This document shows, piece by piece, positions 5,889 to 12,987 of a stretch of DNA of 14,171 nucleotides (position 1 is the first letter of the stretch; every line of letters begins with the position of its first letter). Under the pieces are notes generated by a model. It made no database searches. It had not been told where the DNA came from and saw nothing but the letters and a program-made list of their open reading frames with translations. This DNA comes from an uncultured Clostridia bacterium. Lineage in GTDB: Bacteria; Bacillota; Clostridia; Oscillospirales; Oscillospiraceae. The DNA lies in the NCBI GenBank assembly GCA_937858235.1, contig CALLZZ010000231.1, forward strand, positions 1-14,171, read 5' to 3'. The translations under genes and the position numbers were made by a program.

Positions 5889-6263
5889 TTGCATAATAAG
5901 CAAGACCTAATAATGGAGCCGAATATTCCAAAAAGTAGCCTCACTGTTTTGATCCAGCCAATGTTGGCCGACATGGTGCAGAGCTACCTCGGAACAATAT
6001 ACGATATTTCCCCATATAACCGCATCTTTAGCACCAGCACAAGGTATCGCCTTTGGCATGAGATGCAGCGGGGATGCTCTTTGTCCGGCGTAAAACGCAT
6101 TCGCGTTCATGACCTGCGCCATTCCCATGCTTCCCTGCTCATTGAACTTGGGTATTCCCCGCTCTTGATTGCAGGGCGGCTTGGTCAAGAAAATATAGAA
6201 ACTACTTTGCAGGCCTACTCTCACCTCTACCCCAACAAGCAAGGCGAGCCGCTACAAAACTAG
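5889..6263 (+). pseudogene. C-terminal fragment of a tyrosine recombinase/integrase
   Basis: The fragment (up to 124 codons from TTG 5889, or 116 from ATG 5913) matches the C-terminal half of the catalytic domain of ICE/phage-type tyrosine integrases: YNRIFSTSTRYRLWHEMQRG, GVKRIRVHDLRHSHASLLIEL, LLIAGRLGQENIETTLQAYSHLYPNK. The second catalytic block HxxR (HDLRH) and the nucleophile tyrosine (in YSHLY) are present. The N-terminal DNA-binding domains and the first catalytic Arg are missing. The third block, normally GHEN, reads GQEN, losing a catalytic histidine. It cannot be active and is the scar of an integrated element. Homology starts around PKSSLTV, a stretch that normally follows the first catalytic Arg block. 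Two GCTACGATT repeats and a hairpin lie just downstream, the usual place for an attachment site. Confidence 0.88.
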
Positions 6264-6278
6264 AAGAAATTCAAAAGT

Positions 6279-6375
6279 GCTACGATTTTGCTACGATTCC
6301 AAATGGAAACAACCCCGGAAGCCAGTAATACCAACGGTTTCCGAGGTTCTTGTTATTATTCCCACTCGTCAAATG
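6279..6375. repeat. Integrase-end region: direct repeat, hairpin and possible attachment site
   Basis: Directly after the integrase fragment come two copies of GCTACGATT (6279-6287 and 6290-6298), 11 nt apart. Then AACCCCGGAAGCC (6311-6323) and GGTTTCCGAGGTT (6336-6348) form a 13-bp stem with one mismatch and one wobble. TTATTCCCACTCGTC follows (6357-6371); on the minus strand this reads GACGAGTGGGAATAA, encoding DEWE then stop, like the 3' end of a target gene such as guaA. This arrangement (integrase, short repeats, hairpin, gene 3' end) is typical of an element end. No second copy of the core is visible in the window, so the attachment site is inference. The rest of 6376-6498 shows nothing clear. 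Confidence 0.4.
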
Positions 6376-6498
6376 TACTGTTACTCTGAGCTTTTTAAGG
6401 TGTTTTCTCGATATTTTAATGCCAATATTACAGCTTTTCAGCTCTCATCTTTCTGATATTTGAGTTTTTAGTATCAAAACAGTAGCAGTGTTTCTTAA

Positions 6499-7170
6499 TC
6501 AATGCATAAGTTCTATTACCTTGCCTTGGATGTGAAATGTGGAGTGCTCTTTCACTTCTATTGGTTCAAATTGTTCATTAATGGGAAGTAAAATCACTTT
6601 ACCATTTGATTCTGTATATTGTTTACACATTGATTCTCCATTGATGTTAAAGATTCCAATATCTCCGTGCAACAACTTTTCTTGTTCTTTAACAAGGACG
6701 ATAGATTCATCTGGTATATCTGGCTCCATGCTATGTCCGGAAATTTTCACAGCATAGTCAGCATCCTGATTTCCCACCTCAATATCAACAGAATCGTTAT
6801 CAGAGTCCACCGCATATATCCTATCTCCGGCACATGCAGACAGTGTGTCTAGCTTAATAACTTTAGTAGGAATCTCTAAAATGGTTTCTTCTTCAGCTAT
6901 AGGCACTTCCAATCCCTCGTTAAGTGCAGAGCAAATATTCTCTATAATTTCCAAAAGCCACACACAAATATAGCTTGCATTTTTTGAAGAAATGGATTCA
7001 TCTTTTGATAATAAAATTTCTTGGTATCCGGCTGCATTCTTAAAAATATTATTATAAAACTTCAAAGAATCGAACTTCAAATCTGACTTGCTAATGTCAA
7101 ATATGTCTTGCTGATTTTCTTCAATCAAATAACTGGTTTCACTTTCTTTAAACAACAGATGCCTTTTCAT
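6499..7170 (-). CDS. S24-family (LexA/UmuD-type) Ser-Lys peptidase with a non-HTH N-terminal domain
   Basis: This 223-aa protein ends in a complete LexA-type peptidase domain (about 105-223). A putative autocleavage bond Ala114-Gly115 lies in SACAGDRIYA, the catalytic serine is Ser147 in SGHSMEP, and the lysine is Lys183 in ESMCKQY, followed by ILLPINEQFEPI. The spacings (32 and 36 residues) are close to LexA's. LexA-like proteins usually carry an N-terminal HTH. Here residues 1-104 are acidic and helix-rich (WLLEIIENICSALNEG) with no HTH I can see. The start ATG 7170 has GAGGTGG about 7 nt upstream and lies inside the end of the PHP-ATPase gene, overlapping it by 23 nt in another frame, so the two are probably translationally coupled. 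A damage-triggered switch for the ATPase is attractive but is inference. Transcription continues from the restriction-modification operon. Confidence 0.85.
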   Translation of the reverse strand: MKRHLLFKESETSYLIEENQQDIFDISKSDLKFDSLKFYNNIFKNAAGYQEILLSKDESISSKNASYICVWLLEIIENICSALNEGLEVPIAEEETILEIPTKVIKLDTLSACAGDRIYAVDSDNDSVDIEVGNQDADYAVKISGHSMEPDIPDESIVLVKEQEKLLHGDIGIFNINGESMCKQYTESNGKVILLPINEQFEPIEVKEHSTFHIQGKVIELMH

Positions 7171-9511
7171 ATTTTTTCCACCTCTTTCGTATCGTATCTA
7201 ACCCACCGTCTATATTTTCGGCCACTATTTCTAAAATCGAATAATCATCACAGGTATACTCAAGGGCTCCACTTTGTATCTGGATTTCATCATCTGTTTT
7301 TGATAAATATATCAAGTTATCGACATCCAAGTTTACAATAAATTGTGGATTGTGGGTGACTAATAAAATCTGTCTATGTTCTGCCATAGTATGGAATCTA
7401 TCCAGCAAATTTTTAATCGCATTTTGAGATATGTTGTCTTCAGGCTGATCAATCATATAAATACCCGGTTTGCTTTTTTCATGAGATAATATATCAAAGT
7501 AGATCTGTGCATCTAGTCCAGACGATAGTTCTTTGTACCTATCCATACCTTCGTTGATGATAGCATTTCGGACGCTAAAATCTTCATCCAGTTTTTTGGA
7601 CAATTCTGTTTTTATGAAGTCTAAAACAGGTTCACTACCATCATACTTCGTTTTCTTGAGCATTTCCTCTAACTGCACTTTTTCAATTGTTGCCCAATTA
7701 ATAACATCATCTTTTTTTAATAGACTTTGTATTAAATTATTGAAGTATTCTATATCTATTTTTTCAATATTCAGTTTAGATATAAATTCATATTTATGTA
7801 ACAAGTTGACACGAGGGTCAATTGCAACCGTCTTGATTTTTGGGGAAAAAGTTTTCAAAGAGTTTTTTTGTCTTATAATGCTGATGATATCCTCTGTTAA
7901 TTTATTTGTATTAATAATAAATTTTTCTCGTTTTCTTTGCTTATCCGATATAGTTTTATGGTGTTTTTCGGCAGTTTTTCCAATGGCAACTGCTACCTTT
8001 TCTATTTTTGAATTTTCTGCAACTATCGCTAAACTCTTATTATCATATTTTTCCTTCATAAGGATAAAAGCTTGATGAACTTCTTCTGCATAAGCCTTAT
8101 CTGCACTATCAATATCCAGTTTTGCTAAAGCTTCTATTTCTTTAATAATCACAGATAGCTTGGTACTTATTTCAGTAACCTTATCAGTTTTTGTCTTAGA
8201 CCTTCTTAAATTCGAAACAAAAGAAAGGCTTTCCGCTTGTTCTTGATTAGTATCGACTGTAAACTTTACCAACTGTTTTATAGTATCATCTATTTCAAAT
8301 TTCTTTTTTAAGTAGATAATCAAATTGCCAATTTGTTCTTCAACTGTTTTCCTATAAGGTATCGGATCAATAGGCTCCGGAAAATATTCACTCAAAAACT
8401 CTGTTTTATTGAGCTTGTTTTCTTCAAACTTAGAGCGCACCTCTCCTTGCATATCAAAATGGAATATGGCACTTTTATCAACTTTAGTTAGGACTTCAAT
8501 TTTTTGTTCTTTTAAATACTTCTTATATCCTGTTTTTACATCTGTTTTTAATTTTTGTCCTTCTTTTTTATAATCTGTAATCGCATGCAACAACAACGAT
8601 TTTCCAATTGAATTATCACCTATTACAACATTGATGCCCTTGGATAGTGGAACGTCGATCTTTTTACCACAAACCTTTAATGAAAGATTATCTATTGCAT
8701 TTTCCTCTCCACTAAAAAAGCTGTTTACTCTTTTCAATCGGTTTTGCTCAGTTACTGCCATTACCAATCCTTTAAAGGTGGGCAAACACTTAGCGTATGT
8801 ATACAAGAAATCCTCGGTTTTGTCGTCTGGATGTTCCTTGGGATAAACACTCCAGTCATGACAATCAGTGCCTGTAACAAAACGGATATCCTCGCTACTA
8901 TCGTGTTTTAGAATAAAGCTTTTGTTCATAACTTCGTTTCGCTTGTTTTTGAACTCGAAAGCCTCAAAGTAATCGGTATGAACAAATTCCCAAAACTTCT
9001 GTTCTCCCAAAGAATTTGCGTCTTTTTCTCTGGGTTTACTACTATAAAGGGAGTTTTTTTGGTGGACAATTAAAATGGTATCCAATTCAATTTCTCTAAG
9101 TATGTCCAAGAACTTACTTTCCGTATATGATGGCGCAGGCCGGTTTGCATCGAGCACTTGCTGTATGCCTTTAATTTTCTCATCATTAGCATCAGAAAAT
9201 ATTGTAACAATATGAAGTTCTTTTTTTGTACCCCCGCAATCAAATTCTACTGAAAACTCTACGCCGGGCAATACTTTTTTGATTCTATTTTGGGGATCTT
9301 CAAAAAGCTTTAATGCCCTATACATTTCATAAGAAAATGTGTCATGATCGGTTATGGAACAAATATTAACCTCATTTTCTGTCAACTTGGATGCTAATAT
9401 TGAAATATTTTCAATTGTATTGTTTTTAACTTTTTTTCCATCCTTTGCGAAAGACTGATTTGAGTGTATATGCAAATCAATCTTCACGCCTGCATTAACT
9501 ATATTGTCCAC
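7148..9511 (-). CDS. PHP phosphoesterase fused to an ABC/SMC-type ATPase (TrlF-like), putative defence effector
   Basis: This is a 787-aa two-module protein. Residues 1-260 form a PHP metal-dependent phosphoesterase/nuclease domain with the full ligand set: His14/His16 (DLHIHS), Asp55/His56 (TDHD), Glu85 (PGVEFS), His100, His150 and Asp216/His218 (GTDCHD). From about 270 comes an ABC-type ATPase: Walker A GDNSIGKS (298-305), a long charged, partly coiled-coil insertion (about 385-640), the signature ELSSGLDAQ (661-669), Walker B IYMIDQPED (684-692) and the switch His720 in VTHNP. The order matches TrlF-type and related PHP-ATPases found in defence islands, although this one is somewhat short. 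The start is GTG 9511 with AAAGGTGG 7 nt upstream. It lies 31 nt after the restriction endonuclease gene and overlaps the S24 gene. The substrate is unknown; a nucleic acid gated by ATP is likely. Confidence 0.85.
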   Translation of the reverse strand: MDNIVNAGVKIDLHIHSNQSFAKDGKKVKNNTIENISILASKLTENEVNICSITDHDTFSYEMYRALKLFEDPQNRIKKVLPGVEFSVEFDCGGTKKELHIVTIFSDANDEKIKGIQQVLDANRPAPSYTESKFLDILREIELDTILIVHQKNSLYSSKPREKDANSLGEQKFWEFVHTDYFEAFEFKNKRNEVMNKSFILKHDSSEDIRFVTGTDCHDWSVYPKEHPDDKTEDFLYTYAKCLPTFKGLVMAVTEQNRLKRVNSFFSGEENAIDNLSLKVCGKKIDVPLSKGINVVIGDNSIGKSLLLHAITDYKKEGQKLKTDVKTGYKKYLKEQKIEVLTKVDKSAIFHFDMQGEVRSKFEENKLNKTEFLSEYFPEPIDPIPYRKTVEEQIGNLIIYLKKKFEIDDTIKQLVKFTVDTNQEQAESLSFVSNLRRSKTKTDKVTEISTKLSVIIKEIEALAKLDIDSADKAYAEEVHQAFILMKEKYDNKSLAIVAENSKIEKVAVAIGKTAEKHHKTISDKQRKREKFIINTNKLTEDIISIIRQKNSLKTFSPKIKTVAIDPRVNLLHKYEFISKLNIEKIDIEYFNNLIQSLLKKDDVINWATIEKVQLEEMLKKTKYDGSEPVLDFIKTELSKKLDEDFSVRNAIINEGMDRYKELSSGLDAQIYFDILSHEKSKPGIYMIDQPEDNISQNAIKNLLDRFHTMAEHRQILLVTHNPQFIVNLDVDNLIYLSKTDDEIQIQSGALEYTCDDYSILEIVAENIDGGLDTIRKRWKKYEKASVV

Positions 9512-9542
9512 CTTTACACCACCTTTGTTTTAATTTAAAATC

Positions 9543-10349
9543 TTAAAACCCCTTATAGCTCCCAAACCCCAGCATATACACCGCCATAGCAATCGCCACG
9601 TCATCGGAATCCATTTGCTTTTCAGCTGCAATTGCCTTTAATTCATCAATCACTATATCGTTTGGTACAAGTGCATCGCCAAGCGTATCTACTGCTTCTT
9701 GAATAACCGTTGGCAGTGCCATACACATCTGATAGAATGCATCTTCCTGACCTGTTACCAAAGCGTAGAACTGGTCAATGCTCACCCTACGAATGAGTTT
9801 GTGTCCCATTTTCTGCTTATCCACAGTGGTTTCCCACTTAATGTTTTGGGAACGCTGTGCAATGGCTTCAACCAAAAAGCAGGCACAATCATCGTCTTTC
9901 AGCAGCTGATTTTGCATCTTGATAAAAGTCTTTCCGGCAGAAGCAGAGTTCATAGTGTTATGTTTGTTCTTCATTTCTACATACACCGTATGTACCTTAC
10001 CAGCATCAGGGATTTCAATACCGTCTTCATTCTCATAAATGACATCCCAGCCACCATCTTTGCCGTTGTCCGGAACACGGCAGTTTTTGATATACTGAAA
10101 CATTCTCTGATGAAAATACCCAATGTCATTGTTATTAGATTTGTCACGCTGCCTAAAAATTTCGTTGCTGACAATTTCCTCCCAAGAGGACTGATAAACT
10201 GTTTTATCAAAAATCAGCTTAATCGGATCGACTAAGTTTTTATTGAAGCGCTTGAGGTCGAAAGACTCCAGCTTCTCTCCGTATTTTTCAATTGTTGCAC
10301 GAACATGATTTCTGAAGTCTTCCTCGCTGATAAAATCTAAATTCCACAT
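9543..10349 (-). CDS. Type II restriction endonuclease, Eco47II family
   Basis: This 268-aa protein opens MWNLDFISEEDF and contains EKYGEKLESFDLKRFNKN, NNNDIGYFHQRMFQYI and KNKHNTMNSAS, all of which I recognise from Eco47II-type enzymes (isoschizomers of Sau96I, cutting G^GNCC). A PD-(D/E)xK-like nuclease core is visible: Asp102 in GGWDV, then Glu125-Met-Lys127 in VYVEMKNK. The start ATG 10349 overlaps the last base of the methyltransferase stop (TAATG), so the pair is translationally coupled with the methyltransferase first, the safe order for protecting host DNA. A GTG at 10358 in the same frame is a less likely start. The protein appears full length and intact. The GGNCC specificity is transferred from the family and is not proven here. 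Confidence 0.9.
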   Translation of the reverse strand: MWNLDFISEEDFRNHVRATIEKYGEKLESFDLKRFNKNLVDPIKLIFDKTVYQSSWEEIVSNEIFRQRDKSNNNDIGYFHQRMFQYIKNCRVPDNGKDGGWDVIYENEDGIEIPDAGKVHTVYVEMKNKHNTMNSASAGKTFIKMQNQLLKDDDCACFLVEAIAQRSQNIKWETTVDKQKMGHKLIRRVSIDQFYALVTGQEDAFYQMCMALPTVIQEAVDTLGDALVPNDIVIDELKAIAAEKQMDSDDVAIAMAVYMLGFGSYKGF

Positions 10350-11569
10350 TATAAGCACTCCAATCCTTCTTTTATTTTCTTTCCCATTTCAAAAGCTAAA
10401 TTTACAGGCACGGCATTGCCCACCTGCTTGTATTGCTGCCCTACGCTTCCACAGAACTCCCAATCATCTGGAAAACTTTGGCATCTTGCATTTTCCCGAA
10501 CGGTGAACGGACGAGCTTCCAGCGGATGGCATCTATCTGTTTGCTTTTGACTTGGTGAGGTCAGCACCGTAAGTGACGGTTCATCAAGGCTCAGACGCCT
10601 TAGAATACCCGTTCTACCGCCTTCCATGTGCCAGCAGCTCTTCATATACTCCTTTGCAATATCCTCGGGGACATCTCGCCAATAGCCACCCGGTGGAACC
10701 ATTTCAAATATATCTTGCTTGTACTTTGAGTATGGAGAGCCGATACTCTTTGGGCAATCCAATAGAATATCACGCAGCACAGGCTTGTATTTATGAGGAA
10801 CAGGAAATTCAAATTTGATTTTACCCACTAAGTCATTGCGAATGCCGACGGTAATTAAACGCTCTCTTTTTTGTGGGACACCATAATCCCAAGCATTTAG
10901 AACCTTTTTTTGAATGGTATATCCCTCTTGCTCAAATATATCTAAAATGGTTTTATAGGTTTGTCCTTTATCGTGGGTCATCAAGCCCTTTACATTCTCA
11001 AACAAGAACATTTTAGGCTGAAGCTGTTTGAGAAAAAGGGCATAATGATAAAAGAGAGTACCTCTTGCATCCTCCAGTCCCAACCGTTTTCCGGCATAAG
11101 AAAAAGACTGGCAGGGCGATCCCCCCGACAGCAAATCCAGTTCACCCTTTTTAAGATCAAAGTATTCCCCTAAGTCCAATTTAGAAATATTAGCAATATC
11201 ATCGTGAATGACTCTCCAATTAGGGCGATTGCACTTCAAGGTATCAGCAGCATCCTTGTCAAATTCAATCAGACCCAATGTGTCAAAGCCAGCCTGCTCA
11301 ATTCCTAAAGCAAGTCCACCAGCACCTGCAAAGAGTTCGATGGAAGTAAATTTCTTTTGGGGTTCAGTTTCTTCTGAAATCTCCATAATATCGCCAATAT
11401 TACAATCTAAAGCATGGCATATTTTTTCAATGCTCTCGAAAGAAACCGGTTCATCCTTCCCCATGCGAGCCAATACATTAAAACTGATTCCGGAAATCTC
11501 CTTCAAATCAGTCTTTTTCATTTTTTTATCAATTAACATTTTCCACAATTTATCATAACTAAGTGCCAT
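10349..11569 (-). CDS. C5-cytosine DNA methyltransferase with N-terminal HTH domain
   Basis: This 406-aa protein is the modification half of the system. Residues 1-66 form an XRE-like HTH (KMKKTDLKEISGISFNVLARM, then SFESIEKICHALDCNIGDIME). The methyltransferase follows in canonical order: motif I ELFAGAGGLALGIEQAG (78-94), motif IV SPCQSFSYAGKR with catalytic Cys153, motif VI ENVKG (191-195), motif VIII QKRERLITVG (233-242), a target-recognition region, motif IX RRLSLDEPSLTVLT and motif X GNAVPVNLA. Fusions like this (for example M.EcoRII and M.SsoII) repress their own promoter. The start ATG 11569 has GGAGGT 4 nt upstream; in-frame starts at 11590 and 11581 lie outside that site. It probably methylates cytosine in the sequence cut by the downstream Eco47II-like enzyme. 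A strong promoter and a dyad lie upstream. Confidence 0.93.
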   Translation of the reverse strand: MALSYDKLWKMLIDKKMKKTDLKEISGISFNVLARMGKDEPVSFESIEKICHALDCNIGDIMEISEETEPQKKFTSIELFAGAGGLALGIEQAGFDTLGLIEFDKDAADTLKCNRPNWRVIHDDIANISKLDLGEYFDLKKGELDLLSGGSPCQSFSYAGKRLGLEDARGTLFYHYALFLKQLQPKMFLFENVKGLMTHDKGQTYKTILDIFEQEGYTIQKKVLNAWDYGVPQKRERLITVGIRNDLVGKIKFEFPVPHKYKPVLRDILLDCPKSIGSPYSKYKQDIFEMVPPGGYWRDVPEDIAKEYMKSCWHMEGGRTGILRRLSLDEPSLTVLTSPSQKQTDRCHPLEARPFTVRENARCQSFPDDWEFCGSVGQQYKQVGNAVPVNLAFEMGKKIKEGLECL

Positions 11570-11586
11570 GTATACCTCCATAAAAT

Positions 11587-11603
11587 CCATTACACAAAAA
11601 TGG
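11587..11603. promoter_or_regulatory. Candidate operator for methyltransferase autoregulation
   Basis: CCATT (11587-11591) and AATGG (11599-11603) form a small dyad with a 7-nt spacer, located between the -10 box and the start codon. This is where an HTH-methyltransferase would block transcription. The arms are only 5 bp, so this is suggestive. Confidence 0.35.
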
Positions 11604-11611
11604 TTTATCTA

Positions 11612-11640
11612 ATTATACCCCATAAAATGATAAAATTCAA
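11612..11640 (-). promoter_or_regulatory. Sigma-70-type promoter of the restriction-modification/PHP-ATPase operon
   Basis: On the minus strand TTGAAT (11640-11635) and a perfect TATAAT (11617-11612) are 17 nt apart, 42 nt upstream of the methyltransferase ATG. No other promoter of this quality is visible down to 6499, where the four genes overlap or are separated by at most 31 nt. Confidence 0.8.
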
Positions 11641-11711
11641 CTTTTCTCACGAAACCGTTAGATTTTCTTTTCCGCTTTTGCCCGAAGGGCTGAGGACTTT
11701 ATTATTAAATA

Positions 11712-11935
11712 AAGGCAGGAATAGGGTTGTTAACCCTTGGGTAAAACAGCTCACAGGCAAAGCCTTTGACTTTAGTTAAAACATATCCCGCATTCGTTAA
11801 AAATGATATTACCATTATAATATAAACCCCGATTACAACAGTCTTTTGAATGTCGCGAACCCTTGCTGAATGTCGTTGCAAACTCTGTTGGCAAGCGGTT
11901 TTGAGGGAGTTTGGAAACTCCCCTATTCCTGCCTT
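11712..11935. repeat. 224-bp segment bounded by perfect 15-bp inverted repeats (MITE-like)
   Basis: AAGGCAGGAATAGGG (11712-11726) is repeated inverted as CCCTATTCCTGCCTT (11921-11935). Inside are AGGGTT/AACCCT (11723-11737), the hairpin GGGAGTTTGGAAACTCCC (11905-11922) and a direct repeat TGAATGTCG (11847-11855, 11867-11875). It has no convincing gene and no obvious target-site duplication. A non-autonomous element or a structured non-coding RNA are both possible. The rest of 11641-12021 contains only small hairpins (GCCCgaaGGGC near 11680, CAAAACttcGTTTTG near 11950). Confidence 0.5.
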
Positions 11936-12022
11936 AAGTTTCAAAACTTCGTTTTGTAATTAAGTATTCGTCACTGTCGCTCCTAAATAGCGGAAACTTA
12001 AATATAAAACCCTTTTTAAAAG

Positions 12023-12054
12023 CAAGAAAAAGGTGCCTGCTCTCGGCAGACACC
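12023..12054 (-). terminator. Intrinsic terminator of the minus-strand mobile-element operon
   Basis: On the minus strand GGTGTCTGC (12054-12046) pairs with GCAGGCACC (12040-12032), with one U-G wobble that forms only in this orientation, followed by TTTTTCTTG (12031-12023). It lies 25 nt after the stop of the coiled-coil/HTH gene. Confidence 0.85.
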
Positions 12055-12078
12055 CTTTCAGTCGGTGATGTGTGTAAA

Positions 12079-12609
12079 TTAATTTTCGCACTGCTTGATA
12101 TAAGCATCCACAATTTTCTTGACTGTACTTTTGCTGTAATTCACACTTGTGGAGCTTATAAGTTCAGCAGCAATCTCTGCAAGACTTTTATTTTCGCTTT
12201 TTAAGTACTTCACTTTGGTAATGACCTCATCGGTAATTTTAGATTTTCTACCAGCACCTCTCTCGTTGTACCGAGGAATTTTTTTGCGGAGGCGGGTGAC
12301 AAGTTTATCCAGACGTTCTGCCCGTTCCGTCTGTGCCACCAGCTTTGGTTCATAATTAGCAACTAAAATGTTCTTTTGCACAATGGCGTATTTTAAATCC
12401 TCGATTTTCTTATCTTGAGCCTGCATAAGAGCGTTTTTTTGTGCCAGTTGCTGCTCTAACTCTTGCACCTCACTTTGATAAATTAGCTTCAATCGTTTAT
12501 TTTCCTTAACCTGCACATCAATTCGGACCTTTAAGGCTTCTATATCTTGAGTCGAAGTTTCTATTTCATCTTCTAACTCTTTTGCCTTTTTATTAAGAAC
12601 AAATGCCAT
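12079..12609 (-). CDS. Coiled-coil protein with C-terminal resolvase-type HTH
   Basis: In this 176-aa protein, residues about 8-110 show a heptad-rich, highly charged pattern (KELEDEIETS, then VQELEQQLAQKNALMQAQDK) expected of a long coiled coil. Residues about 118-170 form a DNA-binding part: a basic GAGRKSKITDE hinge, then SLAEIAAEL and YSKSTVKKIVDAYI, similar to the HTH at the end of serine resolvases. No recombinase catalytic domain is present. Such proteins occur beside TnpV and RecA-fold ATPases in clostridial mobilizable elements; a role in element maintenance or transfer is inference. The start ATG 12609 has TAGGTGA just upstream and lies 8 nt after the tnpV stop, so the genes are co-transcribed. 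A terminator follows. Confidence 0.7.
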   Translation of the reverse strand: MAFVLNKKAKELEDEIETSTQDIEALKVRIDVQVKENKRLKLIYQSEVQELEQQLAQKNALMQAQDKKIEDLKYAIVQKNILVANYEPKLVAQTERAERLDKLVTRLRKKIPRYNERGAGRKSKITDEVITKVKYLKSENKSLAEIAAELISSTSVNYSKSTVKKIVDAYIKQCEN

Positions 12610-12617
12610 TCAATCAC

Positions 12618-12965
12618 CTACCAATCAACAAAGTCATTCATTACAATTTCTTCCACCCACAATCCCGCCTGTGTGCGTATCTGCCAAATTTCTTGAAAAT
12701 CCATAGCTGCAAAGTCGTATTTGCTCAAATATGCTTGTTGTAGTTCTTCATATCGTATGTACGCTTTTTTATCTAAATCTTCAAGGTAATCAAAAAGCTT
12801 GCCATTAAAGAAAAGTTGACAATAATATTCAAACTTTTTCTCATGCAGATAGCAAAGCCTTGCTTTCCCAAACTTCCCCAACTGGTTAATTCTATCTTCC
12901 GCTATATCAATTCTAGGATATAACAGGCCGTCAATTTCTTCATATTCCAAATTTACAACTGACAT
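12618..12965 (-). CDS. tnpV: TnpV-family transposon-encoded protein
   Basis: This 115-aa protein matches the layout of TnpV, a small protein of the Tn4451/Tn4453 type and related clostridial elements: YEEIDGLLYPRIDIAE, then LGKFGKARLCYLHEKKFEYYCQL, FNGKLFDYLEDLDKKAY, and a C-terminal helix ending WVEEIVMNDFV. The characteristic 'GxLYP', 'GKxxxxYLxEH/K' and 'GKLxxYLxDID' features are visible. Its function is not established; it marks mobile DNA. ATG 12965 follows AGGGGA and lies 22 nt after the ATPase gene, in one operon with it and the coiled-coil/HTH gene. Confidence 0.78.
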   Translation of the reverse strand: MSVVNLEYEEIDGLLYPRIDIAEDRINQLGKFGKARLCYLHEKKFEYYCQLFFNGKLFDYLEDLDKKAYIRYEELQQAYLSKYDFAAMDFQEIWQIRTQAGLWVEEIVMNDFVDW

Positions 12966-12987
12966 GATAATTCCCCTTTTCCGTGTT

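Noticed and set aside
6279..6298. Possible CRISPR-like direct repeat (GCTACGATT twice)
   Set aside because: Only two 9-nt copies 11 nt apart; too short and too few for a CRISPR array.
7533..8075. 180-codon plus-strand frame, hydrophobic
   Set aside because: It is the reverse complement of the lysine/glutamate-rich coiled-coil section of the PHP-ATPase, which gives artificial Phe/Leu/Ser-rich frames.
9699..10235. 178-codon plus-strand frame
   Set aside because: It is antisense to the Eco47II-family gene, which has strong homology, a good start and operon context.
11705..11944. 79-codon minus-strand frame with one hydrophobic segment
   Set aside because: It starts at TTG without a ribosome-binding site and both ends coincide with the 15-bp inverted repeat arms, so it is probably a by-product of the structured segment.
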